The notes under the pieces: model-generated
Told to the model about the DNA's origin: nothing
Databases searched by the model: none
Seen by the model: only the letters and a program-made list of their open reading frames with translations
Shown here: positions 17,191 through 25,542 of the stretch, piece after piece
How positions within the stretch are numbered: the first letter of the stretch is position 1
Layout: every line of letters starts with the position of its first letter
From: an uncultured Dyadobacter sp.
GTDB lineage: Bacteria; Bacteroidota; Bacteroidia; Cytophagales; Spirosomataceae
Direction of reading: 5' to 3'
Length of the DNA: 64,000 nucleotides
Assembly (NCBI RefSeq): GCF_946482605.1
Contig: NZ_CAMLSE010000015.1
Span: 124,001-188,000 of the forward strand
Translations under genes and position numbers: made by a program

Positions 17191-17517
17191 CTATCGAATG
17201 GTCAATGTTTGCTGGTCGACGATAATATTGAACTGAATTTCTGCTTTTAAGGCGCTGAAAACTTTCAGGATAGTATCAATGGTGGCGCTATTGGTGCCAT
17301 TTTCCAATTTGGAAATTTGGGCCTTTTGCACCCCGACCAGTTCTCCGAGTTGTTCTTGAGTCAGATTACGCTCTTTTCTCAACGTACGTATCGATCGTCC
17401 GAGTAAGTCCATGCTCAAACGATGCTCAAAGGCGTCACGTCGCGGGGTACCGCGTTCTCCTACATGTTTGTCGATCATCTCGTCCAAAGTGTAGGTTTTC
17501 ATTGCTGTCTTTTTCAT
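17191..17517 (-). CDS. XRE/HigA-type antitoxin
   Basis: A 108-residue protein with an ATG at 17517, four bases after the toxin stop; an in-frame TTG at 17538 would overlap the toxin by 17 bp. The helix-turn-helix is LTQEQLGELVGVQKAQISKLENGTN, typical of Cro/CI proteins. The N-terminus is acidic and basic mixed (TLDEMIDKHVGERGTPRRD), like toxin-binding segments of this family. It should neutralise the RelE-like toxin encoded just upstream. Confidence 0.85.
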   Translation of the reverse strand: MKKTAMKTYTLDEMIDKHVGERGTPRRDAFEHRLSMDLLGRSIRTLRKERNLTQEQLGELVGVQKAQISKLENGTNSATIDTILKVFSALKAEIQFNIIVDQQTLTIR

Positions 17518-17521
17518 GTGT

Positions 17522-17857
17522 TTACTGCCTTCTATCAAAGTATGAGTTTCTAATTCTTAATGCGCGCTCAATTTCAACCGGTGGAATCTTCCAGGATTTT
17601 TTAATGAAACCGTGAGTTGCTACCACCAGCGTATTTTCAGATTGCGTTTTATCCCAAAATGCCAAAAGCCGGATTTCCTTTCCAAAGCATTTGGTGCGAA
17701 ATTCCCAGACATGTTGATGTACTTTTTTGAGAAGCCTGGGGTCATTGGTCTGTCCGGCCAGCTTAATATTATATAGCACCTTTTCCATAGTATGTGTATC
17801 AAGTGTGAGAAGAAACCGATTAGCTTCTTCCAAGATCAGTGTGTTGAAATAGTGCAT
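17522..17857 (-). CDS. RelE/HigB-like toxin (phage Gp49-like family)
   Basis: A 111-residue toxin of the PF05973 (Gp49/HigB-like) family. Hallmarks are VWEFRTKCFGKEIRLLAFWD followed by VVATHGFIKKSWKIPPVEIERA, that is, the EFR...RLLAFW core and the HGFxKKSxKTPxxEIxxA tail. It is followed by the XRE antitoxin gene, giving a toxin-first pair. Probably a ribosome-dependent mRNase. Confidence 0.87.
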   Translation of the reverse strand: MHYFNTLILEEANRFLLTLDTHTMEKVLYNIKLAGQTNDPRLLKKVHQHVWEFRTKCFGKEIRLLAFWDKTQSENTLVVATHGFIKKSWKIPPVEIERALRIRNSYFDRRQ

Positions 17858-17905
17858 TGCTTTCTACATATGGATAATGTGTGTTTCCAAATTTAGAAAC
17901 TTTTT

Positions 17906-17950
17906 AATCAAAAAATATCCTGATCGAATTATTTTTGACCAGGATATTTT
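17906..17950 (-). terminator. intrinsic terminator of the uxuA operon
   Basis: AAAATATCCTG (17912-17922) pairs with CAGGATATTTT (17940-17950). On the minus strand the stem is followed by a run of six T. It lies directly after the Gfo gene, the last gene of the operon. Confidence 0.8.
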
Positions 17951-17955
17951 CAATA

Positions 17956-19389
17956 TCAACCTTTCACATTATTAGTCCCGTACTTCCCACGTTGCGGGCG
18001 TGAGAGCATGGCTGTTGCTTCTTTGTCGTTAATGAATTGCTCCTTTTTGGGATCCCATTTCACTTTCCGGCCGAGCTTCATGGCTGTATGTGCGAGCAGG
18101 CATGCGGAGCACGAGCGGTGCGCAATCTCGGCATGACTGATCGTCTGCTTTCCGCTCTGAATGCTTTCGATCCAGTTCTGGTGCTGCTCGGGGCTTTCGT
18201 ACAAATGGATTTCGTTCTGCTGAATAACAGAGCCAAGGATTTTGGGATCGCTTGCGTAAAAAGCTTTGTTTTCCTTAGCCGAAGCGGCCGCACCGGGATC
18301 TGAGGCGGTAACTCCGACATTACCACGCGAAACAAAGATCCAGCCGTCAGTACCTTCAAATTTCACACCATTCGGATTCGTACCCCCGATTTCCATCGTC
18401 ACGCCATTGGCATAAAGCGCATTCACCAGGAAGTCGCCGTGAACATCCCATAAGCCCGAACCCTGCGCGGGGAAAGTAGCCTTTCCTTCAATTTCAATGG
18501 GACCAGTCAGCTCAGTATCCATCCCCCAATGGGCGATATCGATGTGGTGAGAGCCCCAGCCGGTGATCATACCGGCGCCGAACTGTTCGAGCCGGAGCCA
18601 CCCCGGACGGTCGTTGATGTCTGTCTGAGAATGCACACGATCGAGGGTGTAGTAGATTTCCGGTGTCGAGCCGAGCCACATGTCGTAGTTCAGATTTCCG
18701 GGAACAGGCATTTTTGCCGTGTTTCCACCAGCCGGGTCGCCGGGAAGGCCTACATATACCTTTTTCAGTTTGCCGATGCGCCCGTTGCGAACCAGCTCGC
18801 AGGTGCGTTTGAACTGCGGCCACGGGTTCATGGATCGTTGCTGGCTGCCCAATTGGAATATTACCCCCTTCTTTTTGATCATATCCGCCATCTGGCGACC
18901 TTCCCTGATCGTCAGGGATGTGGGTTTTTGCATATAAATGTGCTTCCCTGCCACTGCTGCTTCCATCGCAGGCTGCGCGTGCCAGTGATCGGGCGTGCTG
19001 ATGATGACTGCGTCGATATCCTTCCGAGCCAGTATTTCGTGGTAATCGTCATAGGTTTTAACTTCGAGATATTTCTCTTTACCGGTACGCTCCACGTATT
19101 TTCGCTCGATCCACTCTTTCCCTTTTGCCAGACGGTTTTTGTCCAGGTCGGCTACCGCGATGACGTGCGCCGCTTCGTTCTTGATCACCTCCGGCAAGTC
19201 GTGTGAAGAACCAATCCTCCCGAAACCGATTTGTCCGATATTGATTTTATTGCTGGGCGCATTCTTTCCAAAAACACTTGCCGGCACGATGGTCGGGAAC
19301 ATCGACGCGGCGATGATGCCGGCGGTACCCTTCGCGGTGGTTTTCAGAAATTCCCTTCTACCCTGATTTTGCTCCTGCTGATCTTTCAT
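17956..19389 (-). CDS. exported Gfo/Idh/MocA family oxidoreductase
   Basis: A 477-residue protein with a Tat-type signal (GRREFLKTTAKGTAGIIAAS). The Rossmann motif is NIGQIGFGRIGSSHDL (about residues 51-66) and the EKP-equivalent is GKHIYMQKPTS, which keeps the Lys. The DHWHAQPAMEAA segment and the bacterial-type oxidoreductase C-terminal domain follow. Such periplasmic members carry a tightly bound nicotinamide cofactor. It is the last gene of the uxuA-SDR-ThuA operon, 36 bp after the ThuA gene, and probably oxidises or reduces a uronate- or glucoside-derived sugar. Substrate unknown. Confidence 0.87.
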   Translation of the reverse strand: MKDQQEQNQGRREFLKTTAKGTAGIIAASMFPTIVPASVFGKNAPSNKINIGQIGFGRIGSSHDLPEVIKNEAAHVIAVADLDKNRLAKGKEWIERKYVERTGKEKYLEVKTYDDYHEILARKDIDAVIISTPDHWHAQPAMEAAVAGKHIYMQKPTSLTIREGRQMADMIKKKGVIFQLGSQQRSMNPWPQFKRTCELVRNGRIGKLKKVYVGLPGDPAGGNTAKMPVPGNLNYDMWLGSTPEIYYTLDRVHSQTDINDRPGWLRLEQFGAGMITGWGSHHIDIAHWGMDTELTGPIEIEGKATFPAQGSGLWDVHGDFLVNALYANGVTMEIGGTNPNGVKFEGTDGWIFVSRGNVGVTASDPGAAASAKENKAFYASDPKILGSVIQQNEIHLYESPEQHQNWIESIQSGKQTISHAEIAHRSCSACLLAHTAMKLGRKVKWDPKKEQFINDKEATAMLSRPQRGKYGTNNVKG

Positions 19390-19425
19390 TGCAATAAGAT
19401 TTAGGATTAATGACTGATGTTCATA

Positions 19426-20262
19426 CTATTTTTTACGCACGGTGTCTTGTGGACTGGTCGCGTAAGCTTTACTGTAATCGCGTGATTTCTGGGGGCCGAT
19501 CGCCCATTCAATGGCCCCGAGAATGTGTTTTCTCAGGTCGTCCTTCTCATAGTCTTCTTTCTGATGGCCTATCGACGTGTAGAATGCCCGCCCGCCATCG
19601 TATTCATGCCACCAGACCGAGGGAAACACATCCCCAAAAGTATCCAGTGCCTTTCCAGCTGGTTTCTGGATGGTGGAATGGTCGTTTACGGCCAGGACAT
19701 TCAGGTTCACACCCAGTTCCTTGATGAAATAAAACTCATCGGTTGCCCGCTGCCACACCGGACCCAGATGGGAAAGAGAAGGGTTTTTCGGGTCAAGGAT
19801 TTTGACGGAAAAGCTTTGTCCCGGTTCATGCCAGAAGAAAGTACCGCCCAGCATATCCTTAAACCATCTCCATTTGCGCTCGGTACCCGATGCGGAATGC
19901 AGGCCTACAAAATTCCCCCCTGCTTGTATGTAACGCATGAGCGCAACCCGCTGATCATCCGTATCGAACACGTCATTATTGGTGTTCGAGAAAACCAGGC
20001 AGTCGTATTGTTTGAGGTTCTGCTCGGTAAATTTGGAGGGATCGGAAGTCGTATCCACCGCGAAACCGTGCTGCTTGCCCAAAGCAAGAATAGCGATTTT
20101 GGAGTTCGCAATGTTGTCGTGGATGTATCCCTTGCCGTTTTTGGTATAAACCAGCACTTTGACTTTATTCCATTTAATTTTTTGTGCCTGGGTGTGCGGA
20201 GGCATTAATGCCATTAGTGCGATCAGCGCGATGAGGGTGGCTTTCAAATAGTTCTTCTTCAT
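19426..20262 (-). CDS. ThuA domain protein, secreted
   Basis: A 278-residue protein with a signal peptide (MKKNYLKATLIALIALMALM, cleavage after TQAQ). The mature part is one ThuA/trehalose-utilisation domain: KVLVYTKNGKGYIHDNI at the start, LVFSNTNNDVF, GGNFVGLHSASGTERKW and GGRAFYTSIGHQKEDY. ThuA proteins share a class-I amidotransferase-like fold and often accompany Gfo oxidoreductases in 3-keto-sugar metabolism. It sits between the SDR (40 bp) and Gfo (36 bp) genes on the same strand. Confidence 0.88.
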   Translation of the reverse strand: MKKNYLKATLIALIALMALMPPHTQAQKIKWNKVKVLVYTKNGKGYIHDNIANSKIAILALGKQHGFAVDTTSDPSKFTEQNLKQYDCLVFSNTNNDVFDTDDQRVALMRYIQAGGNFVGLHSASGTERKWRWFKDMLGGTFFWHEPGQSFSVKILDPKNPSLSHLGPVWQRATDEFYFIKELGVNLNVLAVNDHSTIQKPAGKALDTFGDVFPSVWWHEYDGGRAFYTSIGHQKEDYEKDDLRKHILGAIEWAIGPQKSRDYSKAYATSPQDTVRKK

Positions 20263-20302
20263 GTGTATGGAAAGGTTGCTTGAAATTAGGTTTGAGTTTT
20301 AA

Positions 20303-21085
<783 letters not shown>

Positions 21086-21110
21086 ATATGATAAATCAAT
21101 AATACTAAAC

Positions 21111-22316
21111 TTAAAAACCTTGCATCGATTTGGCAATGCTCATTTCAAGGCCACGCAATTCGGCCAACGCTTTGAGCCTTCCAATCATCGAATAGCCCGG
21201 GTAGGTCTTTTTATGCAGGTCATCCAGCATCTGGAAACCGTGATCGGGGCGCATGGGAAGCTCCGCATCGGCGTTATGTGCCGCCTTTCTCCGCAGCTCT
21301 TCCTGGTGTAATGCCTTCACGACCGCATACATGTCCACGTCACCGTCCAGATGGGGTGCTTCATGGAAATTCCGCTGATCTTCGGCTTCTCTTCTGGTCG
21401 TACGCAAATGCACGAAATGAATGCGGTCGCCGAGGCGCTGGATCATACCGGGCAAGTCATTATCGGCTCTGACACCGAGGGACCCGGTGCAGAAGGTGAT
21501 GCCGTTGGCCCGTATGTCGCATGCATTCAGCAATTGCGTAAGATCCGCTTCCGTACTAACCACGCGCGGAAGGCCCAGCAGCGGTCGCGGCGGATCGTCG
21601 GGATGAATGCACAAATTGATTCCCACTTCTCCGGCCTCAGGAGCGACCTGGCTGATGAAGTAGTAAAGATTCTCCCGAAGTCCGCGATCGCCGATCTCTG
21701 TGTAAGCATCCAGCAAAGCCTGAAAATTGCCAAGCTCGAACGCTTCCTCCGAACCCGGCAAGCCCAGGAGAACGGTGTTGGTGAGTTTTTGTATTTCCTC
21801 GGGCGACATTCCCTGCAACTTCCGGCGGGCTGATTCCTGTACTTCCGGGTCGTAATCGTTCACCGCATCCGGCCTTCGCAGGATATAGAGGTCAAACAAT
21901 GCAAAATCTTCCCAGACGAAACGCAGCGTTTTGTGGCCTTCCGGGAAGGTATAGGCCAGATCGGTCCGGGACCAGTCGAGTACCGGCATGAAATTGTAGC
22001 ACACGGTTTTGATACCTTCTGCGGCGAGATTGCGCAGCGACTCCTTGTAGTTTGCAATGTAAGTCTCACGGGAGGGCAAACCCTTTTTAATATGCTCGTG
22101 AACCGGCAAGCTTTCTACGACCAGCCATTTCAATGTAGTGTAATGTTCATTGCCCGATTCAATGATCCGGACGCGCTCGGCGATGGCCTGCCTGGTCCAA
22201 ACTTCCCCCACCGGAATCTGATGCAACGCGCTCACAACACCGCTACATCCGGCCTGGCGGATATCCATCAGGGATACCGGGTCATTGGGTCCGAACCAGC
22301 GCATGGTTTGAATCAT
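21111..22316 (-). CDS. uxuA: mannonate dehydratase
   Basis: A 401-residue enzyme that dehydrates D-mannonate to 2-keto-3-deoxygluconate. It begins MIQTMRWFGPNDPVSLMDIR and has the standard UxuA segments: VVSALHQIPVGEVW, YNFMPVLDWSRTDLAY, INLCIHPDDPPRPLLGLPR, NGITFCTGSLGVRADND and HFVHLRTTRRE. The metal ligands His, Cys, Asp and His fall in the last segments. Length is normal for the family. It is the first gene of a four-gene operon and is transcribed away from the LacI regulator. Confidence 0.97.
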   Translation of the reverse strand: MIQTMRWFGPNDPVSLMDIRQAGCSGVVSALHQIPVGEVWTRQAIAERVRIIESGNEHYTTLKWLVVESLPVHEHIKKGLPSRETYIANYKESLRNLAAEGIKTVCYNFMPVLDWSRTDLAYTFPEGHKTLRFVWEDFALFDLYILRRPDAVNDYDPEVQESARRKLQGMSPEEIQKLTNTVLLGLPGSEEAFELGNFQALLDAYTEIGDRGLRENLYYFISQVAPEAGEVGINLCIHPDDPPRPLLGLPRVVSTEADLTQLLNACDIRANGITFCTGSLGVRADNDLPGMIQRLGDRIHFVHLRTTRREAEDQRNFHEAPHLDGDVDMYAVVKALHQEELRRKAAHNADAELPMRPDHGFQMLDDLHKKTYPGYSMIGRLKALAELRGLEMSIAKSMQGF

Positions 22317-22339
22317 AGTCTTTTTATTTTATTAATATG

Positions 22340-22347
22340 CAAATATA
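22340..22347 (-). promoter_or_regulatory. -7 element of the uxuA promoter
   Basis: On the minus strand TATATTTG matches TAnnTTTG. The expected -33 position (22367-22370) has no TTTG and lies inside the LacI-type operator. Confidence 0.55.
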
Positions 22348-22356
22348 AACTTGTAT

Positions 22357-22370
22357 TGTAACCGATTGCA
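22357..22370. promoter_or_regulatory. LacI-family operator between uxuA and its regulator
   Basis: TGTAACCGATTGCA matches TGNAANCGNTTNCA, the usual LacI/GalR operator pattern with the central CG, at every fixed position. It covers the expected -33 position of both divergent promoters, so one bound dimer could silence both. Confidence 0.75.
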
Positions 22371-22381
22371 TTAACTTGCTC

Positions 22382-22389
22382 TAAATTTG
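22382..22389 (+). promoter_or_regulatory. -7 element of the lacI-type regulator promoter
   Basis: TAAATTTG matches TAnnTTTG and lies about 90 bp before the regulator start. The expected -33 position (22359-22362) is inside the operator and is not TTTG. Confidence 0.5.
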
Positions 22390-22480
22390 AACCAATACAT
22401 GTAAACTCGAAAACCGTCAAATTTGTGGGATAAAACCTGAGACGTGTTTTGGCTCTCTAATCCCCTACAAGGAAAGCAAG

Positions 22481-23509
22481 ATGGAAAAAGAAATTACCAT
22501 TTACGACCTGGCAAAATTACTCGGAATATCACCGGCAACCGTCAGCCGTGCACTGAACGATCATCCTGCCATTAACGCTAAAACCAAGGTGCTCATTGCA
22601 GAGAAGGCGGCCGAGCTCGGTTACCGGTCCAATACTTTCGCGAGCCATTTACGCACGCGCAAAACCCATACGCTCGGTGTCATCGTACCGCGTTTGAATA
22701 GTAATTTCATGTCGACCGTATTGGCGGGAATGGAAGAAGTGGCCAATAATGTGGGTTATAACCTGCTGATCAGCCAGTCGCTGGAAACGGAGGTGAAGGA
22801 GAGAGCCAATGCCAAAACCATGTTCAATAGCCGTGTAGATGGTCTTTTGGTGTCAGTTGCATATGACACCGGGTCATCTGAGCATTTTTCGGCGTTCATC
22901 AACCGGAACATTCCGGTGCTTTTCTTCGACCGGGTGATGCAGCATCCACAGTGCGGGGCGATCATCATTAATAATGAACAGGCGGGTTACGAGGCGACGC
23001 GCCATTTGCTGGATGAAGGCTGCCGGAGAATCTTGCATGTGACCGGTGATCTGCGCAGGAACGTCTATGCCGATCGCCTCGCGGGTTTCAGGAGGGCAGT
23101 TGCTGAAAAACACCTGCAGCTGGACGACAATCTGGTGGTAGTCACGGATCTCAGCCAGGAGGCGGGGCGACTCACGGCGGAGCAAATCGATCAGATGGAG
23201 AACCGGCCGGATGGCTTGTTTATTTCCAATGACCTTTGTGCAGCGGTTTGCATGCAGGCATTAAAGGAAAAGGGTTACGAAATCCCCGGTGATATTGCTG
23301 TGGTGGGATTCAATAACGACCCCGTTTCGCAAGTGATAGCCCCTCAGCTTACCACTGTTTTTTATCCGGGCTATCAAATGGGTAAGACGGCCGTGATGAC
23401 GATCGTAGGGCAACTCAATGGCAAGGGAGCGACAGCACAAACGGAGCCAATTATCCTTCGCTCGGAACTGATTATCAGAGGGTCATCGAAACGGTCCGGG
23501 AATTATTAA
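22481..23509 (+). CDS. LacI family transcriptional regulator
   Basis: A 342-residue repressor. The HTH is ITIYDLAKLLGISPATVSRALNDHPAI at residues 5-30, followed by the hinge helix (FASHLRTRKTHTLGVIVPR). The rest is a periplasmic-binding-protein-like effector domain (RVDGLLVSVAYDTG, NIPVLFFDRV, DGLFISNDLCAAVCMQALKEK). It has a good Shine-Dalgarno (AAGGAAAGC) before the ATG. Its position, divergent from uxuA with one operator between, makes it the likely uronate-responsive repressor of that operon and of itself. Confidence 0.95.
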   Translation: MEKEITIYDLAKLLGISPATVSRALNDHPAINAKTKVLIAEKAAELGYRSNTFASHLRTRKTHTLGVIVPRLNSNFMSTVLAGMEEVANNVGYNLLISQSLETEVKERANAKTMFNSRVDGLLVSVAYDTGSSEHFSAFINRNIPVLFFDRVMQHPQCGAIIINNEQAGYEATRHLLDEGCRRILHVTGDLRRNVYADRLAGFRRAVAEKHLQLDDNLVVVTDLSQEAGRLTAEQIDQMENRPDGLFISNDLCAAVCMQALKEKGYEIPGDIAVVGFNNDPVSQVIAPQLTTVFYPGYQMGKTAVMTIVGQLNGKGATAQTEPIILRSELIIRGSSKRSGNY

Positions 23510-23585
23510 TTTGCGGCTCGTTTGCAACGTTTGCCATTAGGATTTCACCTGTAATTCAGTATTTTTGATAGAAAAGCAGAACAAT

Positions 23586-24158
23586 ATGGAAGCTGTGGCT
23601 GAAAGACTCTATTCGCTGGAAGAATACTTCGCCTTTTGTGAACAACATGAAGGCCGGTTTGAATTCGTCAACGGAGAAATCATCGAGATGTCTGGAGAAA
23701 CAACAACTTCTAATCGGATTGCAGGCAATATTCATCGCTACTTAGGAGCCATTTTGGAGAATGGAGCTTACCATTTTTTCCAAAACTCCGTAAAATTGCG
23801 CGTGGAGGAGGGTAGCGTTTTCCGAATTCCCGATTTTCTAATTTGCGATGAAAAGGGTGACGCCTCCCGTTATACAACTCATGCGCTTCTAATTGTGGAA
23901 GTACTATCCGAAAGCACCGAAACTACGGATCGCGTGGATAAGCTTCGTGAATACTCACTTATGCCTTCATTGCAGTACTATCTCCTGGTCGAGCAGGCTA
24001 AATGCGGCGTCGAAATCTACATCCGGGAGGGCGCCCGCTGGTATGTGGAGTTTTATGACAAAATGGAGGATGTGATCAAGCTTCCCTATTTTGATACGGA
24101 ACTCCCACTCACGACGGTTTATAAGAAGGTAGCTTTTGTAAACGCGACTTCAATCTAA
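23586..24158 (+). CDS. Uma2 family (DUF820) PD-(D/E)XK protein
   Basis: A 190-residue protein from the ATG at 23586; an in-frame TTG at 23565 would add seven residues. The Uma2 nuclease-fold hallmarks are FEFVNGEIIEMSG, VFRIPDFLIC and ALLIVEVLSES, which hold the Glu, Asp and Glu-x-(Val) active-site residues. TDRVDKLREYSLMPSLQYYLLVE is also typical. Role unknown; many copies of this family occur in Cytophagales and cyanobacteria. It is convergent with the DUF3748 gene with only five bases between the stops. Confidence 0.88.
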   Translation: MEAVAERLYSLEEYFAFCEQHEGRFEFVNGEIIEMSGETTTSNRIAGNIHRYLGAILENGAYHFFQNSVKLRVEEGSVFRIPDFLICDEKGDASRYTTHALLIVEVLSESTETTDRVDKLREYSLMPSLQYYLLVEQAKCGVEIYIREGARWYVEFYDKMEDVIKLPYFDTELPLTTVYKKVAFVNATSI

Positions 24159-24163
24159 GCGTG

Positions 24164-25534
24164 TTACAAAACCCTCTTTATAAACACCTGCTGCGTCCCT
24201 TTCCCCGCTCCATCCTTAACCAGCCGGTTGTAGGCGAGCACCTTTCCATCCGGGGACCACACCAGGTTACCAGGCGCGAATTCGCCAGCCTCTACTAACG
24301 TGCTTACTCGTTGCTGGAATGGGCCCCCTTCCACTTTGCATAGCATAATGTTGCCCTGGTGGACATAAGCAATGTGCTCACCATCAGGGCTCCATCGAAG
24401 GTTTCCGGTGACGTCGGTGGCAGATTCAGTGACCTGGCGGGGTTGGCCGCCTTTTGGCGACAGTGTGAAAATTTGACTGATACCTTTGTTGTCTTTGGCC
24501 AAAAATGCGAGTTGACTGCCATCTGGCGACGACCTGACAATGCCTGCACAACCGGGGTTCAGTGTATTTGCCGTAAAAGTCAGTCTTTTCTGTACAGCAC
24601 CTTTCGGCGGCATGGGGAAATCCGTATCCGTTCCTTCCAACGGGCCCAGCGGTCCGGGTTGGGTAATATCGTTCGGTATATCGACGATGAATACTTCGGG
24701 TACATCCTTGCCGGTCCGGTCTTTTACTGTTCCAAGGAATGCGCGTGCCATTTGTCGACTTCCGTCGGCGAGCGCATAGCCGTTTGTGCCTACCCAACTG
24801 TCGCTGGCAGCATGACTGATTTCGTCACTTCCCGGCACAGGATTGGAGACCACCCGCACAACGAGCGCGCTGAACCATTCGCCTGAAACATTCTCAGGGT
24901 TTGCATCAACCGGAACCGCCTTTATTTTTTTGGAAACACCGATGGTCCTGAGATTATGCTTCTCCCCGGTTTTAGCCTCAAGGGCCTTTAAAATCGCGTC
25001 ATTGTAGGTAAATCCGATCCATTCCCCGTCGCCGCTCCACTCGTGCCGGTGCGTGCCGCCGCGCAGGGCACCCGGTGTAAACGGGGGCGTCACATCACGC
25101 GCGTCCATGTACACGGGGACATTAGGTCGGGTATCCCGGATAATCACACCGGTGCGGCGCCATTGCTGGTATGGGTTTTCTTTGGTGCTGTTGTGCAGGC
25201 CATGTATGAACACGACCGCATTTTCCTTTGGACTATAGCTGACGGCCCCTGCGCCGGGCCCCCATGCTGCATTGCCTTTAATGTCAAAGAGGACTTGCTT
25301 CTCCCCGGTTTCAATATTTACCCGCTCGATCCGCGCCGATTCCGCTATACCCCCCTCATCTGTTCTGGTGTCGTAGACAAGCCATTGCCCATCCGGCGAA
25401 AAGTTGTCATTGTTGTCCAGATCGTGGTGGTAGGTCAGATCGTGTGTGAGCTGTATTTCAGCGGTATCTGTCTGGCAGGATTGCATATTTAGTAATGTTA
25501 GGAACGATAAAACCCGGATAGAAACAAGTCTCAT
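24164..25534 (-). CDS. DUF3748 / PD40 beta-propeller lipoprotein-like protein
   Basis: A 456-residue exported protein. MRLVSIRVLSFLTLLNMQSC offers a weak lipobox at Cys20. The mature part is a TolB-like propeller with PD40 repeats: FSPDGQWLVYD, SSPDGSQLAFLA, WSPDGEHIAYV and WSPDGKVLAYN. The segments GGTHRHEWSGDGEWIGFTYND and TNGYALADGSRQMARAFLG match DUF3748 (relatives of E. coli YidR). Its biochemical role is unknown. It is the last gene of the six-gene operon, 8 bp after the propeller/helical-barrel gene, so translation is probably coupled. Confidence 0.82.
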   Translation of the reverse strand: MRLVSIRVLSFLTLLNMQSCQTDTAEIQLTHDLTYHHDLDNNDNFSPDGQWLVYDTRTDEGGIAESARIERVNIETGEKQVLFDIKGNAAWGPGAGAVSYSPKENAVVFIHGLHNSTKENPYQQWRRTGVIIRDTRPNVPVYMDARDVTPPFTPGALRGGTHRHEWSGDGEWIGFTYNDAILKALEAKTGEKHNLRTIGVSKKIKAVPVDANPENVSGEWFSALVVRVVSNPVPGSDEISHAASDSWVGTNGYALADGSRQMARAFLGTVKDRTGKDVPEVFIVDIPNDITQPGPLGPLEGTDTDFPMPPKGAVQKRLTFTANTLNPGCAGIVRSSPDGSQLAFLAKDNKGISQIFTLSPKGGQPRQVTESATDVTGNLRWSPDGEHIAYVHQGNIMLCKVEGGPFQQRVSTLVEAGEFAPGNLVWSPDGKVLAYNRLVKDGAGKGTQQVFIKRVL

Positions 25535-25542
25535 GGCAAAAT

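Noticed and set aside
18529..20208. Long plus-strand frames of 225 and 227 residues
   Set aside because: Both lie antisense to the Gfo and ThuA genes, which have full family motifs.
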